This document shows, piece by piece, positions 1-9,038 of a DNA stretch of 64,000 bases. This DNA comes from Alphaproteobacteria bacterium. GTDB taxonomy: Bacteria; Pseudomonadota; Alphaproteobacteria; UBA8366; Aestuariispiraceae. Position numbers and translations under genes: made by a program. Each line of letters begins with the position of its first letter. Position 1 is the first letter of the stretch. The notes below the pieces were generated by a model, which had not been told where the DNA came from, ran no database searches, and worked only from the letters and a program-made list of their open reading frames with translations. Where the stretch lies: the NCBI GenBank assembly GCA_006844765.1, contig SPJV01000215.1:1-64000 (forward strand). The letters are read 5' to 3'.

Positions 1-16
1 AAGAAACTAGAGTGAC

Positions 17-577
17 ATGGCACGAGCACGACTGGATCAGATTAGACGGGCGGAGTTGGTGGATGCAGCCGCGCGCGCCATTGCGGAAGATGGGCTGGAG
101 CGGGCGACCGTTGCCCGCATCGCCGCGCGCGCTGAAATCTCCCCTGGTATTGTGCATCACTATTTCGGTGACAAGCAGGGGCTGATCGAAGCAACCATGC
201 GCGATCTGCGCCGGCCGATCTCAATCGCCTATCTCAATGCGATCAAGGCTGGCACACCGCGCTTGAGTGCGGCGGTCGCCGCGCATCTGGATCCGGCGAT
301 ATTGACCCCGGCGCGGGCGGCAGCCTGGACAGCCTGTGCCTTGAAGGCGCCCTATGAACCAGGCCTCGCCCGCATCCTTGCCGCCAGCCGCTGCCGTCAG
401 GAAGCCGCGTTCCGTCAGGGGTTTATCGAGGCTTTCCCTGACACCGACGACCCCGCCTATCTGGCCCGGCGTCTGGCGGTGGCGGTTGATGGCCTATGGT
501 TTGCAGTTGCGACACGCGAAGGCGGCTTGGAAGGGTCGGAAGGACTGGACGAGCTTGCCCCATATCTGTCACCTTAG
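17..577 (+). CDS. TetR/AcrR-family regulator, BetI-like
   Basis: This is a 186-residue one-domain repressor. The N-terminal helix-turn-helix (about residues 10-55) includes the segment SPGIVHHYFGDKQGL, which is typical of BetI-type TetR proteins that control choline/betaine genes. The remaining all-helical part would be the ligand and dimer domain. The ATG lies 17 bases from the window edge, preceded by a weak purine stretch (AGAGTG). Any betaine genes would lie outside the window, so the effector is unknown. TetR family membership is secure; BetI orthology is inferred from the HTH only. Confidence 0.85.
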   Translation: MARARLDQIRRAELVDAAARAIAEDGLERATVARIAARAEISPGIVHHYFGDKQGLIEATMRDLRRPISIAYLNAIKAGTPRLSAAVAAHLDPAILTPARAAAWTACALKAPYEPGLARILAASRCRQEAAFRQGFIEAFPDTDDPAYLARRLAVAVDGLWFAVATREGGLEGSEGLDELAPYLSP

Positions 578-635
578 GGGACAGGGCAGGAACGGGTATG
601 GGCATTGACGGCAGAATAATGATGAGGGCCAAGAC

Positions 636-1244
636 ATGACTGTGATTTCCGCGTTTCGCGCAGTGGCCGCCACCGCGGCGGTTTTGCTGTTAACCGGCTG
701 TTTTCTGCCAAGCGCCTTCGAAGCCTCCATGCAAGTCAGCCCGGACGGACGGTTTTCTTTTCAGTATGAAGGGTATCTGACCCAACTGCAGTTGCTCCAG
801 CGAATCGGCAAGGGCGAGTTGGAAGGCGATCAAATCCAGGAATATGCTGAGATTTATGCGAATGAAATGAAGCGGGATAAGGGCTTCAAGGAAGTCACCT
901 ATATCTCCCAAGCGAAGTATCGGGTGCGCTATTCGAAGCAAGGCAATCTTGCCAGGGTCAGGCAATTTTCCTTTCCCAGCCGTCGTGGAAAATTGATGGC
1001 CATCAAATTGAACGAGCAGGGCTATATGCAAGTTGTCGGCGGCGCGGTTCCGGCAAATATCAAGGGCGAGCTGAAGGCCAAGGGCTTCAAGCTATGGGGC
1101 AAGGTCAAGATCTGGACGGCGGCCAAGGTTGTTTCCGACAACGCCGATTCAAAATCGCGGCAAGGCAACATGGGGCTATACGAGTGGGATATTCGCACGA
1201 TGGATCACCCAACGCCGCAAATGCTGATCGTGCCGAAGAGCTGA
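636..1244 (+). CDS. Putative lipoprotein, unknown function
   Basis: This 202-residue protein has a type II signal peptide: a hydrophobic stretch (residues 9-20) ending in the lipobox LLTGC with Cys22 as the lipidation site. The mature part is basic and polar, with no membrane span and no family I recognise. It follows the TetR gene by 58 bases on the same strand and could be co-transcribed. It ends 12 bases before the convergent desaturase stop codon. Envelope localisation is inferred from the lipobox; no function is proposed. Confidence 0.75.
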   Translation: MTVISAFRAVAATAAVLLLTGCFLPSAFEASMQVSPDGRFSFQYEGYLTQLQLLQRIGKGELEGDQIQEYAEIYANEMKRDKGFKEVTYISQAKYRVRYSKQGNLARVRQFSFPSRRGKLMAIKLNEQGYMQVVGGAVPANIKGELKAKGFKLWGKVKIWTAAKVVSDNADSKSRQGNMGLYEWDIRTMDHPTPQMLIVPKS

Positions 1245-1256
1245 ATATAGAGCTGA

Positions 1257-2291
1257 TTACTCTGCCGGCTTCAGTCCCGCCGCCTGTCGGATAACTGCAG
1301 AGCGGGAGGGACGTCCCAGGCTTCGCCGCACCACCAGCTTCAACAATTCCCAATTCGTCCGCAATGTTCCCGGGTCCGGTTCCGGCAACTGCCCCGCCAA
1401 CGCGTCAGAAAGCGCGGGCAGAGCGTGGAAGGGAATGGACGGGTAGAGGTGATGCTCTACGTGGTAGCTCATATTCATATAGAGGAACCGCCCCAACCAG
1501 GTCGTTGAGACGGAGCGGGTGGACTCCCGGATATCCGGTGTATTCCGCTCGGCCTCCGCATGTTGGAGCACGACGAAATAGCCCATCGCCACACCACCAA
1601 CCAAGCGCGGCAACAGAATGAATGTGACGATCCAGTTTTGGCCTGCAATCGCCACCACAGCGAGCCCCAACAGAATCGCGGCAAAGAGCCAGCTTTCCCG
1701 TCGGATGCGGCTCAGATCTTCCGGTTTGCAATAGCGGCGTTGATAGGCATCCGGCCGCCCAACCGCGTTCCGAAGAACCAGACCGATGGAATAAATCAAC
1801 TGCCCGATGCCGGATATTTCCTGTAGCCAGCCCCAAAACTTCATCGGGCTGTGAAAGGTGATCTGCGCATCCAGCCCTTCGACCCAGGTATGGCTGTGGT
1901 GCCGGCCATGGGCGATCCGACGGTGATGCGGCGGTTCGAAATAGATCAGCGAGGCGACCCAATAGCAGGTCTCGTTCAGCCATTTGGTTCTAAAGGCGGT
2001 CGCATGGGCACATTCATGAGACAGCGCATAACCGGGCAGCGCCAGGACAGATCCGAAAGCAATGGTCGCCGGGATGACCCACAACGGCGACGATGCCGCG
2101 TAGAGGGTCCAATAAAGCGCCCCGCCGGTTACGATCAGGAACACCGCCCAGGTCGCGAGCCATTTCAACCCATCGGCATCATTCCGCTCCCCCAACTGCT
2201 TCAAAACAGCCCGGTCAAGCTTGATGCCAGAGGTCAACGCATTCGGTTTAAGGCCGGTATCCCCGGCCTTATACTGTGCCATTGGTCCCAT
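1257..2291 (-). CDS. Membrane fatty acid desaturase family protein
   Basis: This 344-residue membrane di-iron desaturase/hydroxylase-like protein carries the three histidine clusters of the family: HECAH, HRRIAHGRHH and HVEHH. Four to five hydrophobic segments surround them. The ATG at 2291 is chosen because GAGG lies 6 bases upstream; a TTG at 2342 is possible but has a poorer ribosome site. The aldolase gene ends at 2339, just upstream, so the two form one transcription unit. The family introduces double bonds or hydroxyls into acyl chains. The substrate here cannot be read from sequence. Confidence 0.85.
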   Translation of the reverse strand: MGPMAQYKAGDTGLKPNALTSGIKLDRAVLKQLGERNDADGLKWLATWAVFLIVTGGALYWTLYAASSPLWVIPATIAFGSVLALPGYALSHECAHATAFRTKWLNETCYWVASLIYFEPPHHRRIAHGRHHSHTWVEGLDAQITFHSPMKFWGWLQEISGIGQLIYSIGLVLRNAVGRPDAYQRRYCKPEDLSRIRRESWLFAAILLGLAVVAIAGQNWIVTFILLPRLVGGVAMGYFVVLQHAEAERNTPDIRESTRSVSTTWLGRFLYMNMSYHVEHHLYPSIPFHALPALSDALAGQLPEPDPGTLRTNWELLKLVVRRSLGRPSRSAVIRQAAGLKPAE

Positions 2292-2338
2292 GATCGCCTC
2301 ATTCTCTGATGGGAAACACGGCTCGTCCTGAACCCGCG

Positions 2339-3088
2339 TCAATCGGCGTAGTTTGAGCCTTCCTCATCCAGAATCGCGCGAAGCTCTGCCAGATGGGCGC
2401 AGTCGAGTTCGTCATAATTTTCCCACTGGCGCGCGGTCTTTTCCGCGACCTCATGGCTAACTTCCAAGAGCTCCCGACCCGAAGATTTTGCTGTGAAGAA
2501 GGTCTCGCAGGCGCGTTCAAAGTAATAGAGCGCATCGAACGCCCCGCCGACGGTTTCTCCGCACACCATGACCCCATGGTTGCCCATCAACAGGACATCC
2601 TTATCCGCCAACATGCTTGGCAGGCGTTCTGCTTCCTCACCCAAGCCCATACCGTCGAACCCCGGGTCGAAAGCAAAGCGGTTGTAGAAACGCATTGTGT
2701 TCTGATCGATCGGCGGCAGACGCGGGTCTTTCAGACAGGCGAGTGCGGTTGCGTATTTTGAGTGCACATGCAGGACACAGCGGGCGCGCGGGACTTGGCG
2801 ATGGACCGCCCCGTGAATGCACCAGGCGGTGATATCGACTTTGGATGTCTGATCCCCATCCAGATCATTCGCATCCAGCAGAACCAGGTCGCTGGCGCGC
2901 ACGCGGCTCCAATGCCGGTTGCGCGGGTTCAGCAAGAACTGCGTGCCATCATCATTGACCGCAAAGCTGAAGTGATTGGCCACGCCTTCATGCAGATTGT
3001 ATCGCACGGCCCATCGCAGTGCCGCTGCCAGATCGCGGCGTGCTTCGAGATGAGGATCATAATCCGGGGAAACTTCAGCAAGCGACAT
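2339..3088 (-). CDS. Class II aldolase/adducin family protein
   Basis: This 249-residue class II aldolase fold has the expected elements: VANHFSFAV near the N-terminus, the zinc-binding segment VLHVHSKYATALA (HxH) and a downstream MGNHGVMVCG loop with the third histidine. Known relatives include L-fuculose-phosphate aldolase and many proteins of unknown substrate. The ATG at 3088 has a clear GGAGG 7 bases upstream. It is the first gene of a two-gene unit with the desaturase and is divergent from a LysR gene, which is its likely regulator. The pairing with a desaturase is unusual. Confidence 0.85.
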   Translation of the reverse strand: MSLAEVSPDYDPHLEARRDLAAALRWAVRYNLHEGVANHFSFAVNDDGTQFLLNPRNRHWSRVRASDLVLLDANDLDGDQTSKVDITAWCIHGAVHRQVPRARCVLHVHSKYATALACLKDPRLPPIDQNTMRFYNRFAFDPGFDGMGLGEEAERLPSMLADKDVLLMGNHGVMVCGETVGGAFDALYYFERACETFFTAKSSGRELLEVSHEVAEKTARQWENYDELDCAHLAELRAILDEEGSNYAD

Positions 3089-3147
3089 GTCAGAACCTCC
3101 GCGCATACGATCGGGCTTCGACCGTTTCTATCCGCAGAGTTTCGTGA

Positions 3148-3159
3148 ATTGCAGGCAAT
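3148..3159. promoter_or_regulatory. Short palindrome, candidate LysR operator
   Basis: ATTGCAGGCAAT is a perfect 5-bp inverted repeat with a 2-bp centre. It lies between the divergent aldolase and LysR genes, where a LysR-type regulator would bind. The motif is visible; the binding is inferred. Confidence 0.35.
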
Positions 3160-3238
3160 CGCGCAAACGACTAATCTCACGTCATGACATTATGATTGCT
3201 AATGTATCGCTAATGGAAAATAGGTTTGGAGGGCGAAA

Positions 3239-4129
3239 TTGGATAGTGGTGAACTCCCCCCTCTCAACTGGCTGCGCGCCTTTGAGGCTTCGGCCCGTCA
3301 CCTAAGCTTTACCCAAGCGGCGGAAGAGCTTGCCCTGACCCAAAGCGCGATCAGTCAACAGATCAAGGGGTTGGAAACCTATCTGCGCACCCCGTTGTTT
3401 CTGCGCCGTGCGCGCGGGATCGAGCTGACCGATGCGGGGCGCGCCTATTTGCCGACACTTGAGGGTGCTCTGGCCCAGATCGCCGATGTCACCCGCATGA
3501 TCCGTGGGGGCCAAGGGGATGCGGAACTGACGATCCAGACCAATATGGCCTTTTCAATCAATTGGCTCGCCCCACGTTTGGGGGATTTTCTCAGCACCCA
3601 CCCCTGGATCCGGTTGAATGTCGTCAATGTGCTCTGGCCGTTGGAACTGGTCCGCCCCTTCAGCACAGTCGAGATCAGGTTCGGCTCCGGCTTGTGGGAG
3701 CGACCTGGCATCCGAAAGCTCTGCGATGCATCGGCCTATCCCGTCTGCGCACCGACAGCCGTGTCATCATTGCAAAAGCCCGAGGATATCTTCGGCTATC
3801 GTCTGGTGGATTGTGCCGGTATCTCCGGTGGCTGGCCGGGATGGTTGAAACAGGCGGGCGCCGCAATGCCGGATCCGGCGCCAATTATCCATCAGGCCAG
3901 CACCTATGTCATGGTCTTCGCCATGGTCGAAGCACAGGGATTCATCGGGCTGGGCCACGATGTTATCTGCGATACAGCCCTGGCATCCGGCCGCCTGGCC
4001 AAGCCCTTCGATCTCTCAATCCCGCTATCGGAAGGCTATTACCTGATCCCCCCGACAGCTGGTGAGAACGAGGCAGCGCGGCTGTTCTCTGACTGGTTGG
4101 AACAGGCCTTTTCCCAAACGGCTGCTTGA
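3239..4129 (+). CDS. LysR-family regulator, GcvA-like
   Basis: This 296-residue regulator has an N-terminal winged HTH (about 8-65, including LSFTQAAEELALTQSAISQQ) and a C-terminal substrate-binding domain. The opening PPLNWLRAFEASARHLSF is typical of the GcvA subgroup. Translation appears to start at TTG 3239, because GGAGG sits 6 bases upstream and no ATG in frame is better placed. It is divergent from the aldolase-desaturase unit, which it probably controls. Its co-inducer is unknown. Confidence 0.85.
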   Translation: MDSGELPPLNWLRAFEASARHLSFTQAAEELALTQSAISQQIKGLETYLRTPLFLRRARGIELTDAGRAYLPTLEGALAQIADVTRMIRGGQGDAELTIQTNMAFSINWLAPRLGDFLSTHPWIRLNVVNVLWPLELVRPFSTVEIRFGSGLWERPGIRKLCDASAYPVCAPTAVSSLQKPEDIFGYRLVDCAGISGGWPGWLKQAGAAMPDPAPIIHQASTYVMVFAMVEAQGFIGLGHDVICDTALASGRLAKPFDLSIPLSEGYYLIPPTAGENEAARLFSDWLEQAFSQTAA

Positions 4130-4191
4130 CCAACCGGGCCGGCGCTCGTCCTATCATCGAAAGCACTAAACCGGCGGGAGGAATTCTTACC

Positions 4192-4356
4192 ATGTCGACC
4201 ACCAAGCAGGCTCTCGTAACCGGTGGGACAAGCGGGATCGGGCAGGCCATCGCCCGTTGCTTCGTTCTGAAGGGCCGCTGGTTTTATCTAGAACATGATT
4301 GGATGGCGGAAGAGGTCGGCCTGGGTGCGGATTATGTGGAGACATTTATTCGTTAA
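4192..4356 (+). pseudogene. Truncated short-chain dehydrogenase (N-terminal relic)
   Basis: A strong ribosome site (GGAGGAA) precedes an ATG whose first 25 or so residues are a textbook SDR nucleotide-binding start (ALVTGGTSGIGQAIA). The sequence then runs into about 30 unrelated residues and stops at 54 codons. Full SDR proteins are about 250 residues and carry an SYK triad that is absent here. The likely explanation is a deletion joining the 5' end of an SDR gene to other sequence. It lies between the LysR gene and pepN. The origin of the second half is not recognisable. Confidence 0.7.
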
Positions 4357-4446
4357 GCCCAATCTTGACCTTCGACGACGGAGCCCTTTCTTGATAAAGA
4401 CACCGTCCCTATGTGTAAGCCAAACAGCTTTCAGGATATCCATCAT

Positions 4447-7083
4447 ATGAAAACCGAACAGCCACCCGTCATTCATCTGTCCGAATATGCCGCACCCGCC
4501 TTTCGCATAGGCTCTGTGGCGTTGGAATTCGACCTTGATCCAGACCGCACCCTGGTCGCGACACGGCTGGAGCTTGCGCGGGCTGATAGGGGTGAGACGC
4601 CACTGTCGTTAGACGGTGAAGACCTGGATCTGTTGGAAATCGCGATTGATGGCGCGCCCCTGGCAGCCTCGGACTATGTCCTGACCGACACCGGGCTGAC
4701 CATCGCTGCGGTCCCTGCAGGCGATTTTGTCCTGACGACGAAAGTTGCGATCGCGCCGGTCGCCAATACGCGATTGGAAGGGCTTTACCAGTCGAATGGG
4801 ATCTACTGCACCCAATGTGAGGCCGAAGGGTTTCGACGCATCACCTTCTTCCCGGACCGGCCCGATGTGATGACAACCTATCGGGTGACGATCCGCGCGC
4901 CGAAAACTGACTGCCCGGTCTTGCTGTCAAATGGCAATCTGGTCGAAAGCCGCGATCTGCCGGACGGACGGCATGAGGCTGTCTGGGATGATCCCTTCGC
5001 GAAGCCGAGCTATCTGTTTGCACTGGTTGCCGGCGATCTGGCCCATATTGCGGATCGCTTCACCACCCGGTCCGGTCAGGACGTTGATCTGCGCATCTAT
5101 GTCGAACATGGGAACGAGAACCGCGCCGGCTATGCGATGGATTCGCTCATCCGCTCCATGAAATGGGACGAAGACCGCTTCGGTCTGGAATATGATCTCG
5201 GCATCTTCAACATCGTCGCCATTTCCGATTTCAATATGGGCGCGATGGAGAATAAGAGCCTCAACGTCTTCAACGCCAAATATGTTCTGGCGGATACGGA
5301 GACCGCGACAGATGCCGATTTCGCCAATATCGAATCCATTGTCGGGCATGAGTATTTCCATAACTGGACCGGCAACCGGGTCACCTGCCGCGACTGGTTC
5401 CAACTGAGCCTGAAGGAAGGACTGACCGTCTTTCGGGATCAGGAGTTCTCTGCCGATGAACGCAGCCGCGCCGTGACCCGGATCAAGGATGTCCGCGCCC
5501 TTCGCGCCCGACAGTTCCCGGAAGATGCGGGCCCGCTCGCGCATCCGGTGCGCCCGGAAAGCTATATGGAAATCAATAACTTCTATACAGCGACCGTCTA
5601 TGAGAAAGGGGCTGAGGTCATCCGCATGATGCACGGCCTGCTGGGGGAAGAGGGCTTCCAGGCCGGCATGCGGCTCTATTTCGAACGTCATGATGGGCAG
5701 GCTGTCACCTGCGATGATTTCGCCGCCGCCATGGCTGATGCGACCGGGACGGACCTTGATCACTTCAAGCTTTGGTACAGCCAGGCGGGCACGCCGGAGG
5801 TCACGGCGGGTTGGCGCTATGACGCCGAAGCACAAACCCTGTCGCTGGAACTGACCCAATCGTCCAAACCGACACCGGGTCAGCCGAAAAAGGCACCGTT
5901 GTTGATCCCGATACGGGTCGGCTTGCTGGACGCAGCAGGCGAGGAGATGCCGCTGATCATTGGTGGTGAAAATCAGGGCACGACCGCGACCTTGCAGCTC
6001 TCCACAGACCGACAGAGCTTTGTCTTTGAGAATGTGACCGAAAAGCCGGTGCCGTCGCTGAACCGAGGGTTCTCGGCGCCGGTCAATCTACGTGCTGCCT
6101 ATGAGCCGGCGGATCTCGCCTTCCTGATGGCCCATGATAGTGACCCCTTCGCACGGTGGGAGGCCGGGCAGCAATTCGCCGTCACCCTGTTGTTGGATCG
6201 GATCGCCGCGATCCAGGAAGGACGGGACGCGGAAATCGACCCCGCCTTTATCGATGCCTTCGCGCTGATGCTGGATGACGCGGACGCTGATCCCGATTTC
6301 CGCGCGCTTGCCATCGCCTTGCCCAGCGAAGAGTTCCTGGGAGAGCAGATGCGGATCGTCGATGTGGATGCCATCGCCGCCGCCCGCCAGGGCCTGCGCC
6401 GCCATATCGGGGAGGCTCTATGGGACCGCTTGATGACCCATGCGACTGCAGATCTGGGGAATGCGGAAAGTGCCATCGATGCGGTGAGTGCCGGTCGTCG
6501 GGCCTTACGCGCCGCAGCACTTGCCTATCTGGGTGCGACCGGGCGTGCTGAAGCCGTGGCACTAGCCAAGACGCGCTATAACGGGGCCGCGACCATGACC
6601 GACCGGATGGCCGCCCTCAGCGTCTTGAATGACATCGATTGCCCGGAGCGGGAGGCAGCCCTGGCCGACTTCGAAACCCGCTTCCGCGATGATGAGCAGG
6701 TGATGGATAAATGGTTCGCCATTCAGGCAATCAGCCGCCTGCCCGACGTGCTGGATCGGTTGAAGCCCTTGCTGGACCATCCAGTTTTCTCCTGGAAGAA
6801 GCCGAACAAAGTGCGGTCCGTCATTGGTGCCTTCGCGGCAGCGAACCCCGTTGCCTTCAATGCGGAGAGTGGAGCGGGCTACGACTTCCTGGCGGATAGC
6901 ATCCTAACGCTGGATAAACTCAACCCGCAGGTCGCCGCCCGCATGCTCGGCACGCTGGGCCATTGGCGGCGCTTCGACGAGAACCGACAGACCCTGATGC
7001 GCGGCACCTTGGAGCGGGTTCTCGCCACCGAGGGCCTCAGCCGCGACTGCACGGAAATCGCCACCAAGGCGCTTGGGGACTAG
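4447..7083 (+). CDS. pepN: Aminopeptidase N (M1 zinc metallopeptidase)
   Basis: This 878-residue protein has the length of bacterial PepN. It contains the exopeptidase motif GAMEN (about residues 265-269), the zinc site HEYFH (301-305) and the third zinc ligand Glu324 in KEGLT. The C-terminal half is the helical PepN domain. It removes N-terminal residues from peptides in the cytoplasm. The ATG at 4447 (MKTEQPP) is preferred, with AGGA upstream; an ATG at 4411 would add 12 residues that do not look conserved. It is convergent with the Sua5-type gene. Confidence 0.95.
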   Translation: MKTEQPPVIHLSEYAAPAFRIGSVALEFDLDPDRTLVATRLELARADRGETPLSLDGEDLDLLEIAIDGAPLAASDYVLTDTGLTIAAVPAGDFVLTTKVAIAPVANTRLEGLYQSNGIYCTQCEAEGFRRITFFPDRPDVMTTYRVTIRAPKTDCPVLLSNGNLVESRDLPDGRHEAVWDDPFAKPSYLFALVAGDLAHIADRFTTRSGQDVDLRIYVEHGNENRAGYAMDSLIRSMKWDEDRFGLEYDLGIFNIVAISDFNMGAMENKSLNVFNAKYVLADTETATDADFANIESIVGHEYFHNWTGNRVTCRDWFQLSLKEGLTVFRDQEFSADERSRAVTRIKDVRALRARQFPEDAGPLAHPVRPESYMEINNFYTATVYEKGAEVIRMMHGLLGEEGFQAGMRLYFERHDGQAVTCDDFAAAMADATGTDLDHFKLWYSQAGTPEVTAGWRYDAEAQTLSLELTQSSKPTPGQPKKAPLLIPIRVGLLDAAGEEMPLIIGGENQGTTATLQLSTDRQSFVFENVTEKPVPSLNRGFSAPVNLRAAYEPADLAFLMAHDSDPFARWEAGQQFAVTLLLDRIAAIQEGRDAEIDPAFIDAFALMLDDADADPDFRALAIALPSEEFLGEQMRIVDVDAIAAARQGLRRHIGEALWDRLMTHATADLGNAESAIDAVSAGRRALRAAALAYLGATGRAEAVALAKTRYNGAATMTDRMAALSVLNDIDCPEREAALADFETRFRDDEQVMDKWFAIQAISRLPDVLDRLKPLLDHPVFSWKKPNKVRSVIGAFAAANPVAFNAESGAGYDFLADSILTLDKLNPQVAARMLGTLGHWRRFDENRQTLMRGTLERVLATEGLSRDCTEIATKALGD

Positions 7084-7131
7084 ATCTAACGCGCTTTTTT
7101 AATCAGCGCAGACTGGTTCCGCGTCAGGTGT

Positions 7132-8088
7132 TCAGGACGCGGCGCGGCGCAGGCGATCGTTGATGGCGCGGCCCAACCCGGCTTGCGGGATCGGGGCGAC
7201 GGCGATGCTGCTGTATCGGGCCGGATCATCCAGGCGGTGGAGCAGGCGGAACAGATTGGCGGCTGCCTCCATTGCATCGCCGCTTGGCGACAGATTGGCC
7301 GCCTCCCCGTCGCGGGCCGGGCCGAAGCCGATCAAGGCCTCACCTGCCTGTGCCGTTTCCGCATTCAGCCGGATCGGCAGACCCGGGGCGTAGTGGCTGG
7401 TCAGCATCCCAGGAGACGCCGGCGCGGTGTCGTCGCTGCCCGCAACCACCAGCCGCCCACCGGCAATGGCCTCTATCGCCTCCGCCGCGATGCCGCCCGG
7501 GCGCAGCAGTGCCGGTGTCTCCCCGGTCGCATCAACCACGGTGCTCTCCAACCCCACCGCACAGGGCCCACCATCGAGGATCAGGTCGAGCTTTCCATCA
7601 AGTGAAGCAGCAACATGCTGGGCTTCCGTCGGGCTCAAGCGGCCGGAGGCATTGGCACTCGGCGCGGCGATGGGGCGGTCTGCGAGCCGCAATAAATCCC
7701 GCGCGCCACCATGCGCCGGCAAGCGCACCGCCACCGTCTCCAGCCCCGCACTCACCAAGGCAGAAAGTCGCGCCCTCGGCTTGCGGCGCAATACCAGGGT
7801 CAAGGCGCCGGGCCAGAAACTATCCGCCAGCCGTCGCGCCAAGGGGGTGACCTCAACCAGCCGCTCCACCGCAGCCATATTCGGCAGATGGACGATCAAG
7901 GGATTGAAGCGGGGGCGGCCCTTGGCGTCGAAAATTCGCGCAACGGCCATATCATCGCCCGCATCGGCGCCCAGGCCATACACCGTCTCCGTCGGGAATG
8001 CGACAAGCCGCCCCTGGCGCAGCAAACTTGCCCCCCGGTCCAGGCTCTTGCCATCCAAAGGCGCTATGACGGTCGTGATCTCAGTCAT
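7132..8088 (-). CDS. L-threonylcarbamoyladenylate synthase (Sua5/TsaC type)
   Basis: This 318-residue protein has an N-terminal YrdC domain (about 15-200), with motifs such as FPTETVYGLGADA, KGRPRFNPLIVH and SANASG. A C-terminal Sua5 domain follows, as in the longer Sua5 form rather than short E. coli TsaC. It makes threonylcarbamoyl-AMP from threonine, bicarbonate and ATP for the tRNA t6A modification at position 37. It is convergent with pepN and divergent from the ParA gene. Confidence 0.93.
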   Translation of the reverse strand: MTEITTVIAPLDGKSLDRGASLLRQGRLVAFPTETVYGLGADAGDDMAVARIFDAKGRPRFNPLIVHLPNMAAVERLVEVTPLARRLADSFWPGALTLVLRRKPRARLSALVSAGLETVAVRLPAHGGARDLLRLADRPIAAPSANASGRLSPTEAQHVAASLDGKLDLILDGGPCAVGLESTVVDATGETPALLRPGGIAAEAIEAIAGGRLVVAGSDDTAPASPGMLTSHYAPGLPIRLNAETAQAGEALIGFGPARDGEAANLSPSGDAMEAAANLFRLLHRLDDPARYSSIAVAPIPQAGLGRAINDRLRRAAS

Positions 8089-8247
8089 GGAGGCGGGTTA
8101 TGGCGCGCGCGGGGCCGGCCTGCAATATCGAAAGGACCGGAAACCTTGCGTCCCGATGCCGCGTGAGGCTCATGTTGCAATGCAGCATTTTCCAGTTAGA
8201 CTGACGGATCGACTTCTTCGAGGGTCCAATCCGACCAAGGTGACGCT

Positions 8248-8877
8248 ATGGCTAAAATCTTCACAATCGCCCAGCAAAAGGGTGGCGCCGGGAAATCGAC
8301 CCTCGCCGCCACATTGGCGGTTGCCTGGGCAAAGCGGAAATCGGTCGCGGTGCTGGATATCGACCCTCAGGGCTCTCTCTCCGCCTGGTACAAGGTGCGG
8401 GAGGCCGCGTTGGGTGAGGACAAAACGGGCCTGACCTTCGAAGCGGTGACCGGTTGGCGCGCCGCCCGAGCCGTTGAGAAGCTTGCCGCCGATCATGACA
8501 TCGTCGTCATCGACAGCCCGCCGCATGCAGATACGGACGCCAAGATTGCCATCCGTCCCGCCGACCTGGTTGTCATCCCGACCCAGCCGAGCCCGCTTGA
8601 CGTCTGGGCGACCGAGCCGACGCTGGCGCTCGCCGCCAAAGAAAAGACGACGCCGCTGATCGTCCTCAACCGCGTCCTGCCCCGCGCCAATCTGACCGCC
8701 CGGATGATCACGCGTCTCGGTGATTATGAAGTCCGGGTCGCCAAATCCACCCTCGGCAACCGCGTTGCTCACCCCGACGCCATGGCCCACGGCCTCACCG
8801 CCACAGAAACCAAACCAGCCTCCACAGCCGCCAAAGAAATCCGCGCCCTGGCAACGGAGCTGTTAAAAAAGGTTTAG
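8248..8877 (+). CDS. Orphan ParA/MinD-like ATPase
   Basis: This 209-residue protein has the deviant Walker A KGGAGKST (residues 11-18), the Walker A' segment VLDIDPQGS and the Walker B stretch VVIDSPP. It lacks the N-terminal DNA-binding extension of plasmid ParA. No parB, parS or replication gene is adjacent, so a role in chromosomal cargo positioning is more likely than plasmid partition. It is a single gene with a plausible AAGGTGA ribosome site, placed between the Sua5-type gene and the caspase-like gene. Confidence 0.88.
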   Translation: MAKIFTIAQQKGGAGKSTLAATLAVAWAKRKSVAVLDIDPQGSLSAWYKVREAALGEDKTGLTFEAVTGWRAARAVEKLAADHDIVVIDSPPHADTDAKIAIRPADLVVIPTQPSPLDVWATEPTLALAAKEKTTPLIVLNRVLPRANLTARMITRLGDYEVRVAKSTLGNRVAHPDAMAHGLTATETKPASTAAKEIRALATELLKKV

Positions 8878-9038
8878 GGCGCACCGGCGCGCGCAACATC
8901 CACATATCCCGCCAAAACCACCCTGTCGCGCATTCGCACAAGGATCGCGGCGGAACGGAGTAAAACGCCGCACGTTGAAGTCAATTGACGGTCGTGACAC
9001 ACTGGCGACTACGAAAGCCATCATTGGGAGTCGCCGCT

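Noticed and set aside
8248..8877. Evidence for an integrated plasmid
   Set aside because: A lone ParA without parB, rep or relaxase genes among chromosomal genes is insufficient.
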